Shown here: positions 8,259 to 16,660 of the stretch, piece by piece | Numbering within the stretch: the first letter of the stretch is position 1 | How the letters are laid out: each line of letters begins with the position of its first letter | Assembly (NCBI GenBank): GCA_013697785.1 | Contig: JACCWE010000050.1 | Span: forward strand, 1-47,017 | Length of the DNA: 47,017 nucleotides | Direction of reading: 5' to 3' | DNA from: Gemmatimonadaceae bacterium | Lineage (GTDB): Bacteria > Gemmatimonadota > Gemmatimonadetes > Gemmatimonadales > Gemmatimonadaceae | Position numbers and translations under genes: made by a program | The notes under the pieces: generated by a model | What the model saw: the letters and a program-made list of their open reading frames with translations, nothing else | The model's database searches: none | Told to the model about the DNA's origin: nothing

Positions 8259-9532
8259 AGCCTCCCGTCCAGCTCAGTGATCGTGGCGGTGGAAGGCAAG
8301 CGCTCCTTCTGGAGACGCGCGGCGACAGTCTCTGCCTGCGTAAATACGCGAATCAGATTCTGGCCGGCCAGCTTCCGTAAATCCGCATCGGACCAGCCCC
8401 GGCGTGCGAGCTCCGCGAAGAGAGAGGGAAACTTCGACACGTCGCCGAGCCCCTGAATGGTGTCGGTGATGCCGTCGAAGTCACTTCCGATTCCCACATG
8501 ATCGATCCCCGCCACGTCGCGCACGTGCTCGATGTGGTTGGCGACATCCGCGATGGTGGCGGTCTGCGCCGGATGTGACGCGAGCCACTCTGCCATGTGA
8601 TGCGCCACGGCGAGCGAGTCGCTCGGATAGTGCGTCTTCGCCGCCTTGAGCTCGTCGTCGCGCGCGTTTTCCTGATCGTGCACTTTCGCCGACACGAAGC
8701 TCGTCACGAATGGCACCATGACGATCCCGCCGTTCGTCTTGAGCCGCACGAGTATCGAGTCCGGAACGTTGCGGCGATGATCGACCAGCGCGCGCGCTCC
8801 GGAATGCGAGAAGATCACTGGCGCTTCCGCGACATCGAGCGCGGCGCTCATCGTTCCCGGCGAGACGTGTGAAAGATCGACGAGCATGCCCAGCCGATTC
8901 ATCTCGCGCACGACTTCCTTTCCGAACGGCGTGAGCCCTCCGTGCTTCGGCTCGTCGAGCGCCGCGTCGGCCCAGTCGAGGGTGACGTTGTGCGTGAGCG
9001 TCATGTACCGCACGCCAAGGTCGTAGTAGGCGCGCAGCGCGCCAAGCGAGTTTTCGATCGCGTGTCCGCCTTCCATGCCCAGGAAAGACGCGATCTTCCC
9101 CTGCGCGAAGTCTCGGTGGATGTCGCTCGCGCGCGTGGCGAAGGCAAGGCGCTCGGGGTAGAGCGCGATGAAGCGGCGCGCGATGTCGATCTGCTCGAGC
9201 TGCACGCGCGCGTAGCCCGAATCCTTGATCTCGCCGGGGATGTAGACCGACCAGAATTGCGCGCCGATCATCCCCTGCTTCATGCGAGCGAGATCCGTGT
9301 GTCCCGGCGCCTTGCCGCGCAGATCGTACGCGACGACGTTGCGCGGCTTCGCGCTGTCCTCGCGAATTCGCCAGGGCAGATCGTTGTGCCCATCGACCAG
9401 CGGCGTCGAGCTCAGGAGGCGCTTCGCGCGCGCCAGATTGGGGTCGTCGGCCTGCGCGCCGACGCTCGCGGGAACGAAGGCGGCGACGACGAGAAGCAGC
9501 GCAAGCGCGAATCGGATCAGCATGTGGCTCAT
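8249..9532 (-). CDS. membrane dipeptidase, peptidase family M19 (renal dipeptidase-like)
   Basis: A zinc dipeptidase precursor of about 427 residues that hydrolyses dipeptides, probably outside the cytoplasm. The N-terminus has a signal peptide (MLIRFALALLLVVAAF, ending near VGAQA). Expected metal-ligand motifs appear in order: HND (HxD, His49/Asp51), the bridging glutamate in MEGGH, DLSHVS, FSHSG, and the acidic GSDFDG near the C-terminus, all typical of M19. The frame opens at 9571, but the first 13 residues do not look like a signal peptide. I chose the Met of MSHMLIRF (9532); the next Met (9523) is equally possible, and neither has a clear ribosome binding site. It is a single gene, convergent with the small gene on its left. 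Confidence 0.92.
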   Translation of the reverse strand: MSHMLIRFALALLLVVAAFVPASVGAQADDPNLARAKRLLSSTPLVDGHNDLPWRIREDSAKPRNVVAYDLRGKAPGHTDLARMKQGMIGAQFWSVYIPGEIKDSGYARVQLEQIDIARRFIALYPERLAFATRASDIHRDFAQGKIASFLGMEGGHAIENSLGALRAYYDLGVRYMTLTHNVTLDWADAALDEPKHGGLTPFGKEVVREMNRLGMLVDLSHVSPGTMSAALDVAEAPVIFSHSGARALVDHRRNVPDSILVRLKTNGGIVMVPFVTSFVSAKVHDQENARDDELKAAKTHYPSDSLAVAHHMAEWLASHPAQTATIADVANHIEHVRDVAGIDHVGIGSDFDGITDTIQGLGDVSKFPSLFAELARRGWSDADLRKLAGQNLIRVFTQAETVAARLQKERLPSTATITELDGRLHP

Positions 9533-9648
9533 TCGGAAGGATGGAGAGGGATCGTTCGCACAATCTTGCACGGAGCGCGGGTCGAGCGCGAGCGCGCGAA
9601 TTTCCTGCCGAGACTTGCAGCCGCCGCCCGAGCGCGATAGGGTGGGGA

Positions 9649-10194
9649 ATGACTCAGCTAGAGACGGAGCGACTGATCATGCGCACGTTGTGCACCGACG
9701 ACCTGGAATGGCTCGTCACGATGCGCGGCGACGCCGATGTCATGCGCTACATCGGCGGCGAGGGGGCCGTGTCGCGGGAGAGGACCGTGGAGCGCGTGGC
9801 TCGCTACCTCCAGTGCTGGAACGAGCACGGACTAGGCATGTTCGGCGTTCGATTTCGAGGCGAGGATGAGGCGGTAGGGTGGGCGGGGCTGCAGCCGCTC
9901 GAGGAGACCGGGGAGATCGAGGTTGGCTACGCCTTCGGCAGGACGGCGTGGGGTCGCGGGTTGGCGACAGAGACGGCGCGCGCAGCCCTCGAGTGGGGAT
10001 TCCGCGAGCGCGGGCTCGAGCGGATCGTGGCGGTGGCGTCGCCGGAGAACGCGGCCTCGAGGCATGTGATGGACAAGCTGGGGATGAAGTACGAGGGGAT
10101 TCGCTTTCGGTACGGCACCGACTGCGCGTACCACTCGATCACGGCAAAGGCCTTCGCGGAACACAGCGCGCAGGCGGCAGCGAGGGCACGCTAG
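9649..10194 (+). CDS. GNAT-family N-acetyltransferase (RimJ/RimL-like)
   Basis: A 181-residue acetyltransferase using acetyl-CoA; the substrate is unknown. It begins with the subfamily's LETERLIMR and carries GEIEVGYAFGRTAWGRGLATE, in which the last part is the acetyl-CoA pyrophosphate-binding Q/RxxGxG/A loop (RGLATE), followed by VASPENAASRHVMDKLGM, typical of RimJ/RimL and Acetyltransf_3 proteins. The ATG at 9649 is preceded by GGGTGGGGA, a good ribosome binding site. The frame continues further upstream but is not protein-like. Its TAG shares the palindrome CTAG with the stop of the convergent gene. The family includes ribosomal-protein acetyltransferases and resistance enzymes, and the sequence does not distinguish these. 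Confidence 0.88.
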   Translation: MTQLETERLIMRTLCTDDLEWLVTMRGDADVMRYIGGEGAVSRERTVERVARYLQCWNEHGLGMFGVRFRGEDEAVGWAGLQPLEETGEIEVGYAFGRTAWGRGLATETARAALEWGFRERGLERIVAVASPENAASRHVMDKLGMKYEGIRFRYGTDCAYHSITAKAFAEHSAQAAARAR

Positions 10195-10481
10195 CGCTCC
10201 GACACGTCCACGCGCTGGTGCTTGCGAACGACTGCTACGGCAGGACACTCGCGTCCGTGCTCGCAGTACCAGCCATGCTTGTCGTGAAAAACCATGTGCA
10301 CGCGAGGAGCATCCTCGGGCAGGTAGTCGACTCGAAACAGTTGCATGACCGTCGTGCTTTCCCCGCATCGGCTGCGCGGATCGAGCTGCCGAATCCGAAG
10401 AAGCTCGGCGGGCTCTCGCCGCGAAGCCGACTCACGTACGATGCCCCGGATCATGACGGCAAAGTGGTTGAGATAGGGCAT
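10191..10481 (-). CDS. small hypothetical protein with a histidine/cysteine motif
   Basis: A 96-residue protein of no family I recognise. Its C-terminal half reads as real protein: MVFHDKHGWYCEHGRECPAV contains three His and two Cys that could bind a metal, though this is inference. An AAAAAGG lies seven bases before the ATG, supporting this start; Met10 is an alternative. It is convergent with the acetyltransferase gene, and the two stop codons overlap within CTAG. Upstream lies a 216-base intergenic region shared with the lysine operon. Confidence 0.55.
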   Translation of the reverse strand: MPYLNHFAVMIRGIVRESASRREPAELLRIRQLDPRSRCGESTTVMQLFRVDYLPEDAPRVHMVFHDKHGWYCEHGRECPAVAVVRKHQRVDVSER

Positions 10482-10697
10482 GGTATGCCTTTTTGCGTAA
10501 CGGGTAACGAACGAGTTATATCGCGCTGCGCGAGTCGCACTACTGGTGCGATCTTCGGTATATGTTCGGTCTACCCATATTATGCGATTCTACCGTCCCG
10601 AGCAATCCCCGGTCGCAGTCACATCGATCATGACTGCGACGCATGCATTCAGTATCGTGCGCTGTTACGCACTCTCCATCTCTTGTACGTTGTTTCG
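10482..10697. promoter_or_regulatory. divergent promoter region of the lysine/aromatic operon
   Basis: This 216-base non-coding stretch separates a leftward small gene from the rightward dapE-led operon. It is visibly more AT-rich than its surroundings. It contains TATTAT at 10578-10583, a possible -10 element for the rightward operon, but I see no convincing -35 box. Assignment as a promoter region rests mainly on position. Confidence 0.35.
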
Positions 10698-11693
10698 ATG
10701 ACCGACGTCGTCTCCCTCGCCGAAGCGCTGATCGCAGCGCCCTCCCTCACCGGCGCCGAGGCACCTGCGGTAGAGCTCGCCGCCGCCTGGCTTCGTGAGA
10801 GAGACTGGACGGTGACGCTTCAACCAGTGTCGCCCGATCGTGCCAACATCTGGGCATCGCGCGGTCTCGGTTCCGTCACCCTTTCCACGCATCTGGATAC
10901 AGTTCCGCCATACATCGCACCCGCCCGCGTCGGAACTCAGCTCACCGGCCGGGGCGCCTGCGACGCGAAGGGAATCGCCGCCGCCATGATGACCGCCGCC
11001 CAATCCCTCGCCGACGAGGGTGAGGAGCGCGTGGATCTCCTCCTCGTGGTAGGCGAAGAGACGAGCTCCGACGGCGCGCGCGCCGCGAACCTGCTGCCGG
11101 CCACCAGCCGCTACCTCGTCAACGGCGAGCCCACCGAAGGACGCCTCGCCTTGGGCGCGAAAGGATCGATGCACGTCACCGTCCGCACGCATGGGCGCGC
11201 TGCCCACTCGGCCTATCCGGAGCTTGGCGCCTCCGCGATCACGCCAATGCTCGCGCTTCTCGCCACGCTCGAAGAGCTCGAGCTTCCCGCCGATCCTCTT
11301 TTCGGCGCGACCACGATCAACGTCGGCACTCTCCGAGCGGGGCGCGAAGCGAACATCGTCCCCGATGTGGCCGAGGCGCACCTGATGGTCCGACTCGTCG
11401 GCGACCCTGCGATCGTGCGCGAGATCCTCGGGCGCTGGGCGCTCGGGCGCGCGGAGCTCGAATTCGCGCCGCACATTCCCGCGCAGCACTTTCACACGAT
11501 GCCAGGCTTCGACAGCGGCGCGGTCTCCTACACGAGCGACATACCGCTCCTCGAGAAGTGGGGCACGCCGCTGCTCTTTGGTCCCGGCTCCATCCACGTC
11601 GCTCACACCCCGCACGAGTTCATCGACATCGACGAGCTCCGTTCGTCCGTCTCCAGCTACATGCATATCGTGCGTACATTACTCGCCTCATGA
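10698..11693 (+). CDS. M20-family amidohydrolase, probable succinyl-diaminopimelate desuccinylase
   Basis: A 331-residue zinc-dependent deacylase. Metal-site motifs are visible: STHLDTVPP (His/Asp), the aspartate in GRGACDAKG, the catalytic and ligand glutamates in GEETSSDG, NGEPTEG, and a C-terminal His in VAHTPHEF. The middle (GRAAHSAYPELG) is the dimerisation domain typical of DapE, ArgE and LysK. Sequence alone cannot separate these, and the short length and GEETSSDG resemble LysK. Context favours DapE: asd and dapD follow with 4-base and 2-base spacing. The ATG at 10698 is chosen because homology starts there; the frame is open far upstream but antisense-like. First gene of the operon. 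Confidence 0.8.
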   Translation: MTDVVSLAEALIAAPSLTGAEAPAVELAAAWLRERDWTVTLQPVSPDRANIWASRGLGSVTLSTHLDTVPPYIAPARVGTQLTGRGACDAKGIAAAMMTAAQSLADEGEERVDLLLVVGEETSSDGARAANLLPATSRYLVNGEPTEGRLALGAKGSMHVTVRTHGRAAHSAYPELGASAITPMLALLATLEELELPADPLFGATTINVGTLRAGREANIVPDVAEAHLMVRLVGDPAIVREILGRWALGRAELEFAPHIPAQHFHTMPGFDSGAVSYTSDIPLLEKWGTPLLFGPGSIHVAHTPHEFIDIDELRSSVSSYMHIVRTLLAS

Positions 11694-12766
11694 CAGCTAC
11701 CGTCGCTCCCGCACGCAAAATCCCCGTCGGCGTACTCGGTGCCACAGGCGCAGTAGGGCAGATGTTCATCCGCTTGCTCGCGGATCATCCGTGGTTCGAG
11801 GTCACCGCCGTCGCCGCCTCCGAACGCTCGGCCGGCAAACGCTATCGCGATGCAGCGCACTGGCTGAGCGGCGACCTGCCAGCGCGTGTCGGCGATCTCG
11901 TGGTCACCTTGTGCGAGCCATCCGCCGTGGACACGCCCGTCGTATTCTCGGCGCTCGACTCCGATGTCGCGGGAGAGGTCGAGGGTGCGTTCGCGCGCGC
12001 CGGGCGGCTCGTGCTCAGCAACGCGCGCAACCATCGGATGGATGCGGATGTGCCGCTCCTCATCCCCGAGGTCAATCCCGATCATCTCGGCCTTTTGGCG
12101 ATACAGCGCGCGACGCGTGGTTGGGCGGGCGCGATCGTCACCAATTCGAACTGTTCGACGATGGTGATCGCGCTCGCGCTTGCCCCGCTCCAACAGGCCT
12201 TCGGCATCGAGCAGCTCTTCGTCACGACGCTGCAGGCGCTTTCCGGAGCCGGCTATCCCGGAGTTCCGTCGCTCGACATTCTCGGCAACGTCATCCCGTT
12301 CATCGGCGGTGGCGAGGAGGAGAAGATCGAGGTGGAGCCGCTCAAGATTCTCGGAACCTTCGAGAATGGCGCCGTGACGCCGGCATCGATGCGGGTGAGT
12401 GCGCAGGTGAATCGAGTCGCGGTAGAACATGGACACACGGCGTGCATGTCCATCCAGCTCGCAACGCACGCGACTCCCGATGCGGCCATGGATGCGCTGC
12501 GCTCCTGGAAGGGCGCGATCGCCGGGATGGGACTGCCAAGCGCGCCGGCGAATCCCGTGCTCGTCACGATGAAGCGCGATCGTCCGCAGCCGCGGCGGGA
12601 TGTGAACGCCGGGAATGGGATGTCGGTCGTCGTCGGGCGCGTGCGGACGGATCCGATTCTCGATCTGCGACTCGTCGCGATGGGGCACAACACGATCCGC
12701 GGCGCCGCGGGGGCATCGGTGCTGAATGCGGAGCTGATGTTCGCGCGCGGCCTGATTCAGGGCTGA
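11690..12766 (+). CDS. aspartate-semialdehyde dehydrogenase
   Basis: A 358-residue enzyme making aspartate semialdehyde from aspartyl phosphate with NADPH, the branch point to lysine, threonine and methionine. The N-terminus has the Rossmann loop VGVLGATGAVGQ, the catalytic cysteine lies in TNSNCSTMV, and ALSGAGYPGVPSLDILGN with FIGGGEEEKIE marks the archaeal/fungal type of Asd rather than the enterobacterial type. The C-terminal GHNTIRGAAGASVLNAE is also typical. The ATG overlaps the dapE-like stop (ATGA), and dapD begins two bases after its stop, indicating translational coupling in one operon. Confidence 0.95.
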   Translation: MTATVAPARKIPVGVLGATGAVGQMFIRLLADHPWFEVTAVAASERSAGKRYRDAAHWLSGDLPARVGDLVVTLCEPSAVDTPVVFSALDSDVAGEVEGAFARAGRLVLSNARNHRMDADVPLLIPEVNPDHLGLLAIQRATRGWAGAIVTNSNCSTMVIALALAPLQQAFGIEQLFVTTLQALSGAGYPGVPSLDILGNVIPFIGGGEEEKIEVEPLKILGTFENGAVTPASMRVSAQVNRVAVEHGHTACMSIQLATHATPDAAMDALRSWKGAIAGMGLPSAPANPVLVTMKRDRPQPRRDVNAGNGMSVVVGRVRTDPILDLRLVAMGHNTIRGAAGASVLNAELMFARGLIQG

Positions 12767-12768
12767 CG

Positions 12769-13632
12769 ATGCGCGACGGATTCGAAGAGCTTCGCGCGCA
12801 CATCGAGCGTGCGTCTGCAGCCGCAGCCGCGAGCGAGTCGTTCGACCGCGCCGAAGCCCGTCGCGCGGTATCGGAGCTGCTCGACGCGCTCGAGCGCGGC
12901 GATGTGCGCGCGGCGGAGCGCGATGCCGCCGGCAAGTGGAATGCGGTGACGTGGGTGAAGACGGGCATCATGCTCGGCTTTCGCGTGAGCGAGCTCGTCG
13001 AGATGGGCCACGTCGACGGAAGTGCCTTTCGCTTCTTCGACCGGCAGCTTTTCCACGAGCGTGACTTCACCCTCGAGGACGGCATCCGCATCGTGCCCGG
13101 CGGCTCCATCATCCGTCGCGGATGCTTCGTCGCCCGCGGCGTGATCTGCATGCCGCCGATGCTGATCAACATCGGCGCGCACGTGGGCGCGGGCACGACG
13201 ATCGATTCGCACGCGCTCGTAGGCTCGTGCGCGCAGGTCGGCGAGCGCGTGCACGTCAGCGCCGCCGCGCAGCTCGGCGGTGTCCTCGAGCCGGCTAATG
13301 CAGCGCCAGTCGTCATCGAGGACGATGTCTTCATCGGCGGCAACTGCGGCATCTATGAGGGAACGGTGGTACGTCGGCGCGCGGTGATCGCGACGGGAGT
13401 GATTCTCACTCGCGGCACTCCGGTCTACGATCTCGTCACCGAAACGGTGCATCGCGCCGAGGGTGACGCGCCGCTCGAGATCCCCGAGGGAGCCGTCGTG
13501 GTACCGGGCGCGCGACCGTTCGCAGCGGGGTGGGGCAAGTCGCAGCAGCTCTCGCTACAGACGCCGATCATCGTGAAGTACCGGGACGAGCACACCAATG
13601 CGGCAATCGCGCTGGAGCCGCTGCTTCGATGA
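12769..13632 (+). CDS. tetrahydrodipicolinate N-succinyltransferase
   Basis: A 287-residue acyltransferase that adds succinyl from succinyl-CoA to tetrahydrodipicolinate in the succinylase branch of lysine/diaminopimelate synthesis. The N-terminal part is helical. The centre and C-terminus form a left-handed beta-helix of hexapeptide repeats, for example MLINIGAHVGAGTTIDSHAL, GSCAQVG and VFIGGNCGIYEGTVV. The C-terminal tail (QLSLQTPIIVKYRD) fits DapD. Presence of DapD implies the succinylase route and supports calling the M20 gene upstream dapE. It starts two bases after asd and its TGA overlaps the tyrA ATG. Confidence 0.93.
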   Translation: MRDGFEELRAHIERASAAAAASESFDRAEARRAVSELLDALERGDVRAAERDAAGKWNAVTWVKTGIMLGFRVSELVEMGHVDGSAFRFFDRQLFHERDFTLEDGIRIVPGGSIIRRGCFVARGVICMPPMLINIGAHVGAGTTIDSHALVGSCAQVGERVHVSAAAQLGGVLEPANAAPVVIEDDVFIGGNCGIYEGTVVRRRAVIATGVILTRGTPVYDLVTETVHRAEGDAPLEIPEGAVVVPGARPFAAGWGKSQQLSLQTPIIVKYRDEHTNAAIALEPLLR

Positions 13633-14468
13633 AGCTTCCGAGCGTCACCGTGGTCGGCCTCGGATGCATCGGCGGATCACTCGCCACGGCGATTACGCCG
13701 AACGGCGGTGGATTCGTCACCGGCTGGAGCACGTCGCCCGAGGATCGCGCGATGGCGCGCGCGGCCAACATCGACGTACCCGATGTCGAGCTCATTCAAT
13801 CGATGTCCGATGCGCGCCTGGTCATCATCGCGGTGCCCGTGCAGGCCATCGCCGAAGTCGCCGCGGTCGCGATGCGCGCCGCACCGGACGATGCGGCCAT
13901 CATCCACTGCGGCGGTGTGCAGTCGCGTGCCGCGCTCGGACTCGACGAGCCGACGTATGCGCGCGTGATCGGCGCCCACCCGCTCGCGGGCTCGCACGAT
14001 TCCGGCTTCGGCGCATCGCGCGCGGAGCTCTTCGCCGGCAGCACCGTCAGCATCGAGTCGCGCGCATCCGCTCATGTTCGCGGGTGGATGGACTGGCTCT
14101 GGGCGCAAGTCGGCGCCGCGCGACTCGACTATCGCTCGGCCGAGGAGCATGACGCGATGATGGCATGGATCAGTCATCTGCCGCAGCTCGCGTCCACTGC
14201 GCTCGCCGCGACCTTCGCCGCCGAGCACATCGATCCCGGGAGCGTCGGGCCCGGCGCGCGCGACACCACGAGGCTCGCGGCGAGTGCGTTCGAGCAATGG
14301 TCGTCGCTCGTTACGGCGCAGCCGGAGGTGCTCGATGGGGCACTGACAAAGCTCGAGAGAAGCGTCGCCGAGCTGAGAGAGGCGTTGTCGCACGACGACC
14401 AGCGTGCGCTCAGAAAGATCTGGGACGCTGCACGCGAGTGGCGCCGCGGGGCAGAGCCCTCGGCATGA
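13629..14468 (+). CDS. prephenate dehydrogenase
   Basis: A 279-residue NAD(P)-dependent enzyme of tyrosine synthesis, converting prephenate to 4-hydroxyphenylpyruvate (or arogenate to tyrosine; the sequence does not decide). The N-terminal Rossmann loop is VVGLGCIGGSLA. The substrate-site motif GAHPLAGSHDSGF matches the family's HPMAG-x-xxSG pattern. The C-terminal half is helical, with the family motif MMAWISHLPQLAS. No ACT or chorismate mutase domain is attached. The ATG overlaps the dapD stop, and its own stop overlaps the aroA start, so it is embedded in the operon. Confidence 0.9.
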   Translation: MKLPSVTVVGLGCIGGSLATAITPNGGGFVTGWSTSPEDRAMARAANIDVPDVELIQSMSDARLVIIAVPVQAIAEVAAVAMRAAPDDAAIIHCGGVQSRAALGLDEPTYARVIGAHPLAGSHDSGFGASRAELFAGSTVSIESRASAHVRGWMDWLWAQVGAARLDYRSAEEHDAMMAWISHLPQLASTALAATFAAEHIDPGSVGPGARDTTRLAASAFEQWSSLVTAQPEVLDGALTKLERSVAELREALSHDDQRALRKIWDAAREWRRGAEPSA

Positions 14469-15730
14469 GTGCGCCGCTCGAGATCCGCGTTCCCGGCGAC
14501 AAGTCGCTCTCGCACCGCGCACTCATCTTCGCGGCGCTCGCGAGCGGGCGCTCGCGTGTTCGTGACATCCTCGAGTCCGCGGATGTGAACAGCACTGCCG
14601 GCGTCCTTCGCGCGCTCGGGGTTCCCGTGCCGCCGCTCGGCCGTGACATCTCGATCGATGGAAGCGGCGCGCGTGCGTTGACTGCGCCGAGCATCGATCT
14701 GGATTGCGGCAACAGCGGAACGACGACGCGGCTGATGGCAGGCGTGGCCGCGGGGTGCGACTTCCGCTCGCGCTTCATCGGCGACTCGAGCCTGAGCAGG
14801 CGCCCGATGAAGCGCGTCGCGCGGCCGCTCGCCGCGATGGGCGCGCGAGTCGAGCTCCAGTTGGGTGACGGACTGCCGATGGTGATTTCGGGTGGCACGC
14901 TGAAGCCCATCGCGTGGAGCTCCGAGACCGCGAGTGCGCAAATCAAGAGCGCAATCCTGCTCGCGGGAATCGTCGGCGGCGTGGATGTCGAGGTGACGGA
15001 GCCATCGCGCTCGCGCGATCACACCGAGCGCATGCTTCGCGCGCTGGGCGCGAGCGTCGAAGTCGATGGGACGCGGGTGCGCGTCGCGGCATTGCGCGGC
15101 GCGCTCTCGCCGCTCGACATCCGCGTGCCGGCGGATCCATCGTCGGCGGCCTTTCTCATCGCGCTCGCGGTGCTTGCGACGGACTCGCCTGTCTCGGTTC
15201 CGAATGTGTGTCTGAACCCCACGCGCATCGGCTTCTTCGACATGCTGCGAACGATGGGCGGCTTCGTGAGGATCGACGCGGGCCCTGATCAGGGCGGCGA
15301 GCCGACGGGCACGATCATCGGCTCGCACTCGGAGCTCAGCGCAATAACGGTCGGCGAGGCGCAGGTGCCGTCGATGATCGACGAGCTTCCGCTCCTTGCC
15401 TGCATTGCTTCCCGCGCGCGCGGGACTACGGAGATCGGCGGCGCCGAGGAGCTTCGAGTGAAGGAGAGCGATCGTATCGCGACCGTCGTGTCGAATCTCC
15501 GCGCGATCGGGGCTAGCGCCGACGAGCGACCGGATGGGCTGACCGTGGAGGGGTCGCAGAAACCGTTGCGCGGACGCGTGACCACCCACGGCGATCATCG
15601 CATCGCAATGGCTTTCGGCATCCTTGGTGCACTCCCGGGCAACGAGATCGAGATTGATGATCCTGCGTGCGTCGCAGTTTCGTATCCCGCATTCTGGGAT
15701 GACGTCGCGCGCGCGAAGGCGAGACGGTAG
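14465..15730 (+). CDS. 3-phosphoshikimate 1-carboxyvinyltransferase (EPSP synthase)
   Basis: A 421-residue enzyme of the shikimate pathway joining phosphoenolpyruvate and shikimate 3-phosphate. Family motifs are all visible: GDKSLSHRAL at the N-terminus (catalytic Lys and substrate Ser), DCGNSGTTTRL, GDSSLSRRPM, ADPSSAAF, KESDRI and THGDHRIAMAFGI. The ATG at 14465 overlaps the tyrA stop, and the frame upstream is antisense-like. cmk starts directly after its TAG with no gap. The aroA-cmk-rpsA order is widespread in bacteria. Confidence 0.96.
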   Translation: MSAPLEIRVPGDKSLSHRALIFAALASGRSRVRDILESADVNSTAGVLRALGVPVPPLGRDISIDGSGARALTAPSIDLDCGNSGTTTRLMAGVAAGCDFRSRFIGDSSLSRRPMKRVARPLAAMGARVELQLGDGLPMVISGGTLKPIAWSSETASAQIKSAILLAGIVGGVDVEVTEPSRSRDHTERMLRALGASVEVDGTRVRVAALRGALSPLDIRVPADPSSAAFLIALAVLATDSPVSVPNVCLNPTRIGFFDMLRTMGGFVRIDAGPDQGGEPTGTIIGSHSELSAITVGEAQVPSMIDELPLLACIASRARGTTEIGGAEELRVKESDRIATVVSNLRAIGASADERPDGLTVEGSQKPLRGRVTTHGDHRIAMAFGILGALPGNEIEIDDPACVAVSYPAFWDDVARAKARR

Positions 15731-16465
15731 ATGAGCGCTCCAACTCCTCCGTCGTCTCCGCGCATCCGAAGCGCGCGCGGCTCACTCGTCGTCGCGATCG
15801 ACGGGCCCGCAGCCTCCGGCAAGTCATCCACGGCGCAGTGGGTCGCCCAGCGCCTCGGCTTTCGCCACGTCGACTCGGGCGCTCTCTACCGGGCCGCGAC
15901 GGCGGTCGCAATCGCGCGCGCCGGAGAGGAGTTCGACGAAGCAACGGTACTCTCGGGGCTCGATGAGATCTCGCTCCGCCCGGCTCAGCACTCCTTCATG
16001 CCGATCTGGAAGCGCGGCGAGATGGAGGAGCTGATCCGCGCTCCCGAGGTAACGCGCAACGTGTCGCGCGTCGCGCAGATGGAGGGCGTGAGAAAGTGGG
16101 TGAACGTGCACGTGCGCGAGGCTGCACAGGGGAGGGACGTGGTCGTCGACGGGCGCGACATTGGCACCGTCGTCTTTCCCGACGCGGACCTGAAGGTCTT
16201 TCTCATAGCCGACCCGTGGGAGCGAGCCCGGCGCCGGCTCACCCAGCGCCACGGTCGCGGACCCACCGACGCCGAGATCGCGGACGAGACCGAGCGCCTC
16301 GTGCAGCGCGACGCGAAGGACGCCACGCAGACTGTCCAGGCGAAAGACGCGATCCTGATCGACACCACCTATCTGACGCAGGCGGAGCAGGTCGAGCGCA
16401 TCGTTTCGCTGGCCCGCGTTTTCCGCGACGACGCCTCGGCGGACGGGTCAGGCGAGCGCGGTTGA
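15731..16465 (+). CDS. cytidylate kinase
   Basis: A 244-residue nucleoside monophosphate kinase phosphorylating CMP and dCMP with ATP. It shows the P-loop IDGPAASGKSSTA, the CMP-site motif FRHVDSGALYRAAT, VVDGRDIGTVVFPDA and the lid region RARRRLTQRHGRG, followed by RDAKDATQ. It is somewhat longer than the usual 220-230 residues, with short tails at both ends. The ATG abuts the aroA stop, so it is the last metabolic gene of the operon; a possible terminator and the rpsA leader follow. Confidence 0.95.
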   Translation: MSAPTPPSSPRIRSARGSLVVAIDGPAASGKSSTAQWVAQRLGFRHVDSGALYRAATAVAIARAGEEFDEATVLSGLDEISLRPAQHSFMPIWKRGEMEELIRAPEVTRNVSRVAQMEGVRKWVNVHVREAAQGRDVVVDGRDIGTVVFPDADLKVFLIADPWERARRRLTQRHGRGPTDAEIADETERLVQRDAKDATQTVQAKDAILIDTTYLTQAEQVERIVSLARVFRDDASADGSGERG

Positions 16466-16471
16466 GAGGTT

Positions 16472-16500
16472 ACGGGCGGTCAGTTGCCTTAAACGCCCGT
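16472..16500 (+). terminator. possible terminator after cmk
   Basis: The arms ACGGGCG (16472-16478) and CGCCCGT (16494-16500) form a perfect 7-bp stem around a 15-base loop, followed by CGCTTTTAGCTTT. The T tract is broken and the loop large, so it could be a weak terminator between cmk and rpsA or part of a regulatory rpsA leader. Confidence 0.4.
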
Positions 16501-16660
16501 CGCTTTTAGCTTTACCTCTTCGGATATAAAGATTCGAGCCCGGCCACGTTCGCGCACCGCGTTCGGCGTTGCGCGCGTTCGTCGTCGGTATTTTCCATCC
16601 ACATTTTCGACTCGTCGCGGCGAGCCTAAAGATTCCGCGGTTTAGGAGAATCGCAACCGT

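Noticed and set aside
14174-15598. 474-codon minus-strand open frame opposite aroA
   Set aside because: Shadow of aroA/tyrA; no motif, and it would overlap two well-supported genes.
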